Origin: Epiperipatus broadwayi
Taxonomy: Eukaryota > Onychophora > Udeonychophora > Euonychophora > Peripatidae
Direction: 5' to 3'
NCBI GenBank assembly: GCA_028023455.1
Contig: JAQFVV010012535.1
Coordinates: 1,734,001 to 1,798,000, forward strand
Length of the DNA: 64,000 bases
This document shows, piece after piece, positions 59,852 through 64,000 of the stretch. The notes under the pieces were generated by a model. It had not been told where the DNA came from and did not search any database. It saw only the letters and a program-made list of their open reading frames with translations. Within the stretch, counting starts at the first letter, position 1, and the number at the start of each line of letters is the position of its first letter. Position numbers and translations under genes: made by a program.

Positions 59852-61899
59852 TGTAAGGTGATGTCCAATTCTTATTTAAAAAAAATAAAAGATATACATA
59901 TACACATATATATACATGAATGTAGATTGTAAATCATGACGTGACAAAATAAAAAAAAAAGATATTTAACATTAAATTCTAGTAACCACTTTTCTTTTGT
60001 TTAAAAGAGGAAAAAAAAAGAGTAAACCTTTGTTGATTTTAAGAACGTGAAAAAAAAAATATATCTAGGCAACAGATTTTTTTTTTTTTTTTGTTTTAAG
60101 TTCTTGTTGGTTTTGCTTGTTCAACTGAAATGCACGAAAGTAAAGTTGTAAAGAATATTTTAATTAATATATTAGTTATTAGGATTTCCATTCTTTATTA
60201 ATATTAAACTATTTAATATTTGGAATTTTATTATTGATAATTGTAAAATGTTTTAAAAAGAAAAAAAAAAAAAAAAACTATTTAATCGATGAACTTTCGT
60301 TCGTTCAAATAAATGCTAAGAGCATTTATAGTTATTTAACATTGTTAAAAAAATATAATTGCAATCAAATGTTTCTGGGATAAAATAAAATCAACTAATG
60401 ATGAAATAGAACGTTATTAACATTACTTTAAAAGTAAAATCTTTATCATACGTTTCATACATATATAAATAAAACTGCATAGAGATAGCGTTCGTCTTAT
60501 AATATAACGTAAGCTTTAAAAAAAAAGGATTCATATTTAATAACTTATATTGTGTAAATAAAATTTAAAAATGCACTTTTGCTAATTGAGTGTCAGGGGA
60601 TTTTTCTATCCTCTTGGTGTCGTTGACGTGTGATGGAGGATCGTATTTATTGGTATATATATATTGTTTAAATCAACGTGGGAAAATCTTGTTATGAATG
60701 GAAAATGCATGGCTTTAAAATCAAACGCCGAGGAATTCAATTTCGTCATGGAAATTGTAATGCTTAAAACGTCAACATGATTTAATATACATGAAGGAAA
60801 GAAAGACATTATCTGCTAAGAATCCCGAAGCTGCTCTTAAAAATTTAATGTGTTATTGTTTTAAGGAATTCCAAAATTTCATTATATTTTATGTTTCAAA
60901 TTTTTTTTTTTTTTTAATGTATACCAAGAGTTGGGTTGTGAATTTTTCTCACTCTTATATCCAACTGTAGCAAACATTTTTTTTTTTTAAAAAAGAAAAA
61001 ACAAAAGAACCCATTTGTTTGGATTTTTATAGGGTGAGAGAGATGCACAACTCAAACTATACATCAATATATTATAAATGTTTTGTAAATAAAATATTAT
61101 CATAATGGAAGGTTTAAAACTGGACAATGACTGAAACAAAAAGGTAAGATTTTAAATATTTACATTTATTAAATAATTAATACGATAAAATCAAACTAAT
61201 TAATAATTAGATATATATAATATTTTCTTAACTATACAAAACACAAATTAGCAATTCATAGACATAACTTTGAGGTATATTTAAAGGACGTAAACAGAAT
61301 GATAATCATACATTAATAATATAATTTTATATTCAAAATAATTAATACGTTATTGTAAATTATGCACTAAATTTTATAATTCTTATTTCAGCCCATATTT
61401 TAATATTTGAATTACAGTTAGTCATATTGTTGTAAGGATAAATTAATGTTTTATAATAATCATGTATATATTCGGTTGATTTATAAATATTATAACTATA
61501 AGCATGATCTGTTAATAAATATTTATTGTTTAAAGTTAAAACCTTTGTTTCTCTGGTCTCTATATTGTCAAGCATCATTCATACTTCACTCACCAGTATA
61601 GCTATTATACCTACATACAGATTTTAATTTATTATTAGCAATAGCCATTAAGGATCTATATAGAGGTCACATTATTGCCATCCTATTTAATTCCATCCTT
61701 GAGCAGAGTTAAAGGCTAGTATCTGCACTGAGTTAGAACTCCGAGTAGTAATAGGACCTATAAGTAGAGAAGGCTCTGGGTGTACTATCCTAAAAGGTTT
61801 TATAGTCCGTTACATATTTTGGCAACCCAAACATTTGGGGCAGCAATTAATTAAATATCTTACCCTGTAGACGCCCAGTACATTTTACGGTCCGTTACA
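59852..61899. mobile_element. 2-kb TG...CA insertion (solo-LTR-like) in the gypsy LTR
   Basis: It starts TGTAAGGTGATGTCC and ends GGTCCGTTACA. It is flanked by ACAG (59848-59851) and ATAG (61900-61903), a 4-bp duplication with one mismatch; the other LTR has a single ATAG there. An earlier GTCCGTTACA at 61805-61814 is followed by TTGGCAACCCAAAC, which looks like a primer site. The element may therefore be an LTR plus about 85 bp of leader and a second LTR tip. No coding sequence was seen. Confidence 0.7.
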
Positions 61900-64000
61900 A
61901 TAGTTTATCGGTTCCACACTACAATCTACGGAACAACGTCTCTGATGCGACATAAGTAAACACTTCTTTAGGCACGGTGGTCAGGGAGATGCACGAGATT
62001 CATGGTATTGTTTCCGAGTTGGCCAACAATCAAACGAATATTAATTCACATATATAATCGAGGAAATATATATAATGGGCATCGAATAAATGAAAACTTG
62101 ACTACAGACGTACAGTTAAAATTATTTATTTACGTATTTAATAAAAAAAACATTATTAATGTTATTAATCATATTTTATATTCAGAGTTTCAATAGCTAA
62201 TTGGCAATTTTACTATATATAAAAGTACATTTATTTATAAAGAGCATTCATTTATATGAAGGCGTAATCTAGCTACTTAAGGTTCCCGAGTGAGTATTTC
62301 TAATGCGTACTGTAGGGGCTTTATACTTTGCATTGCAAGAGTCATCCGTGGTGGCGGACATACATTTATTTAATAAAAATATTTATTTTACGACTAAGGG
62401 CGAACATTTATTTGAGAGTGGATGACAAAGATAATGCCGAGGCGGAGTGATATAGAGAATGATAAACTAAATAAAGGAACACGTGGTACGCTTTAGAAGG
62501 GCGATATAAAATGGCAGCACTGAAACTGCAATGCCGTGAATAAGTTTATAAGGGCTTCGGGTTGGTCTCTGCCTCGACCCGAAGAGGTAAGGTGTCACAT
62601 GAGCATAACCAGGGACAAGCGGTCCGTGTCGCAATTTTCCAGCTGGCTGCATGACGGTCGTCAAGTCCTACGGGAACATTATCATGTCCACTTGTGTAGG
62701 ACGACTGGGGTTAATTCAACCCTATAGAATCCGGAGTATTCACGGCGTGGAATGAGCCATCGTGGCTTCAAAACATAACACATGTATAGGATCTAAAAGA
62801 TTATGGTAATATTTAACTAGATTTCAAACTCGGCCCCCCATTATCAACGCTGACTGAAAGAAAACTGGTGACTCTCAAAGAAATGAAATTTCCGTAATTA
62901 TTCATTAAAATTTAATAATAAAAAAAATATCTAAAAAGGGGACTTATTACAGCGAGCATGCCAGCTGTCACGGAGTAATAGACCCTGCATTACAATAACT
63001 GACTCTTTGAATGCGTCTCGATTTATATGAAATTTAAGTTATTTATAAAGCAAATATTAATGACAATCGACACGCATTCAATGTTCAAGCGATTATGGAT
63101 TTAGCTTTAAAACTAAGACAATTATGAGAAGGTAATATTTCAATGATACTTATAAATAAAGTGTAGATTTGAGAAATACACACCTAAGAAGGATAGAGGG
63201 AGGTAAGCTAGACTATGCGAGAAATTTACAGATTACATTAATTCTCAAATTTTAGTTTCACAAAATTACAATTTTAACATTGAGAAGTTAGACAAATAGT
63301 AGGAGATGAGCTATAGCTTATTTACTAGAGTACTCTATAATTTGGAATACACACACAGGTACCTGTTTTATAAGATGTTTTCGTCCATTTGTTTAATAGT
63401 AGATTGTTCGTGATTAGCAGTTTTCTTTCTTGTCTTTGGGTTTTTTTTTATTGATTTTAACAGCAGCGGCTTTCTTGTTTATTTCAGGCAGCAGATCATT
63501 ATGGTGTTTTTACGATGGGCAAGGTGAAGTTCGGCATATGGTGGGCCATCTCCCGATGGAGAATAATCTCGGTGCTTACTCGGTCATACCTTGGCAATAT
63601 CAATTTATTTTAAGATATTTTAGACTCTCCACTCGAGAGCAAAGCTAAAATTCAAGTCAAGTCTCCAGCAAGTCCAAGATGGCCTCCTTTTTTTATCTTG
63701 ATCTTTTAATTTTTTCTCTTGAGATATTTTTAGGTTTTCTTTATCTTGCCCTCAGGATAATCAATGCTTTTGCTGGTTTTAATTAGAAAGAAATCTGCTG
63801 TGCTATTGTTTGTTTTGTTGTTTTTTTTACATTTGTTAATTACATTTTTTTGGAATTTTCCTATAATTAATTTATTATCTATCACTGACCGATGCTTTTA
63901 AATTTTCAAAGACAAAAGGGAATAAAATTATTTTAACTTTAATTAATTATTGCATCAGATTTTGTTAGAATTATTATTTAACGAAATTTAAACTAAGCAA
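61900..64000 (-). repeat. 5' LTR of the gypsy element, second segment (runs off the window)
   Basis: It matches 52064 to about 54165 with scattered substitutions (for example AACAACGCCT against AACAACGTCT). By the length of the other copy, about 180 more bases should lie beyond the window. Confidence 0.92.

Larger units (their letters stand above)
51955..64000 (-). mobile_element. Ty3/gypsy-type LTR retrotransposon (right end outside window)
   Basis: Order on the - strand: 5' LTR (from beyond 64000 to 59739, interrupted by an insertion), a primer-site region, gag-protease-RT, RT-RNase H-integrase, 3' LTR (54345-51955). RT before integrase defines Ty3/gypsy. No envelope frame is present. The two LTR copies differ by only scattered substitutions and small indels, so the insertion is fairly young. 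It lies inside copy 2 of the 3.3-kb repeat. Confidence 0.93.

Overview
This window is AT-rich animal DNA, probably from an arthropod. The species is not identifiable, and the clade rests on the intron/exon layout, the repeat families and the style of the SLU7 protein. It holds one recognisable host gene: the 3' part of the pre-mRNA splicing factor gene SLU7 on the + strand. Nine in-frame coding exons lie between 1946 and 47732. They join to 1149 nt (382 codons plus stop) with consistent GT-AG junctions and phases. The 5' exons, including the zinc knuckle, lie left of the window. Introns are either very short (73-77 nt) or very long (up to about 12.7 kb), and the long ones are filled with mobile DNA.

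Layout by region. 1-1945 is the tail of an upstream intron. Intron 2 (2256-14565) carries a decayed non-LTR retrotransposon with an SGNH-hydrolase ORF1 (about 2760-7540). It also carries a TA-flanked inverted-repeat element (9759-10692), a hAT element with a perfect 8-bp target duplication (11041-12038), a foldback repeat, and a tRNA-derived SINE whose body carries a CGAAAC/TGAAGA motif. Intron 3 (14634-27293) carries foldback repeats, a pogo/Tigger transposase relic and one copy of an unclassified repeat of about 3.3 kb. Intron 5 (27669-38438) carries a second, antisense relic of the same kind of non-LTR element, split by a tRNA-like inverted pair. It also carries a Merlin/ISXO2-like element with terminal inverted repeats of roughly 0.9-1 kb, whose right end stops about 35 nt before SLU7 exon 6. 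Intron 7 (41355-46413) holds two large palindromic arrays.

Downstream of SLU7, 48570-51954 is a second copy of the 3.3-kb repeat, inverted relative to the first. It is cut by a Ty3/gypsy LTR retrotransposon on the - strand (51955 to beyond 64000). This element has LTRs of about 2.4 kb, a gag-protease-RT frame and an RT-RNase H-integrase frame, separated by a frame break at an A run. Its 5' LTR is itself interrupted by a 2-kb TG...CA insertion.

The most interesting material is a set of small foldback elements flanked by exact 13-bp target duplications (37701-38059 and 49913-50192), plus a related tRNA-headed SINE near 12.4-12.7 kb. All carry a conserved motif of the form CTGAAGA...CGAAAC. This resembles the core of hammerhead motifs reported in Penelope-like retroelements, although I could not fit a complete ribozyme fold.
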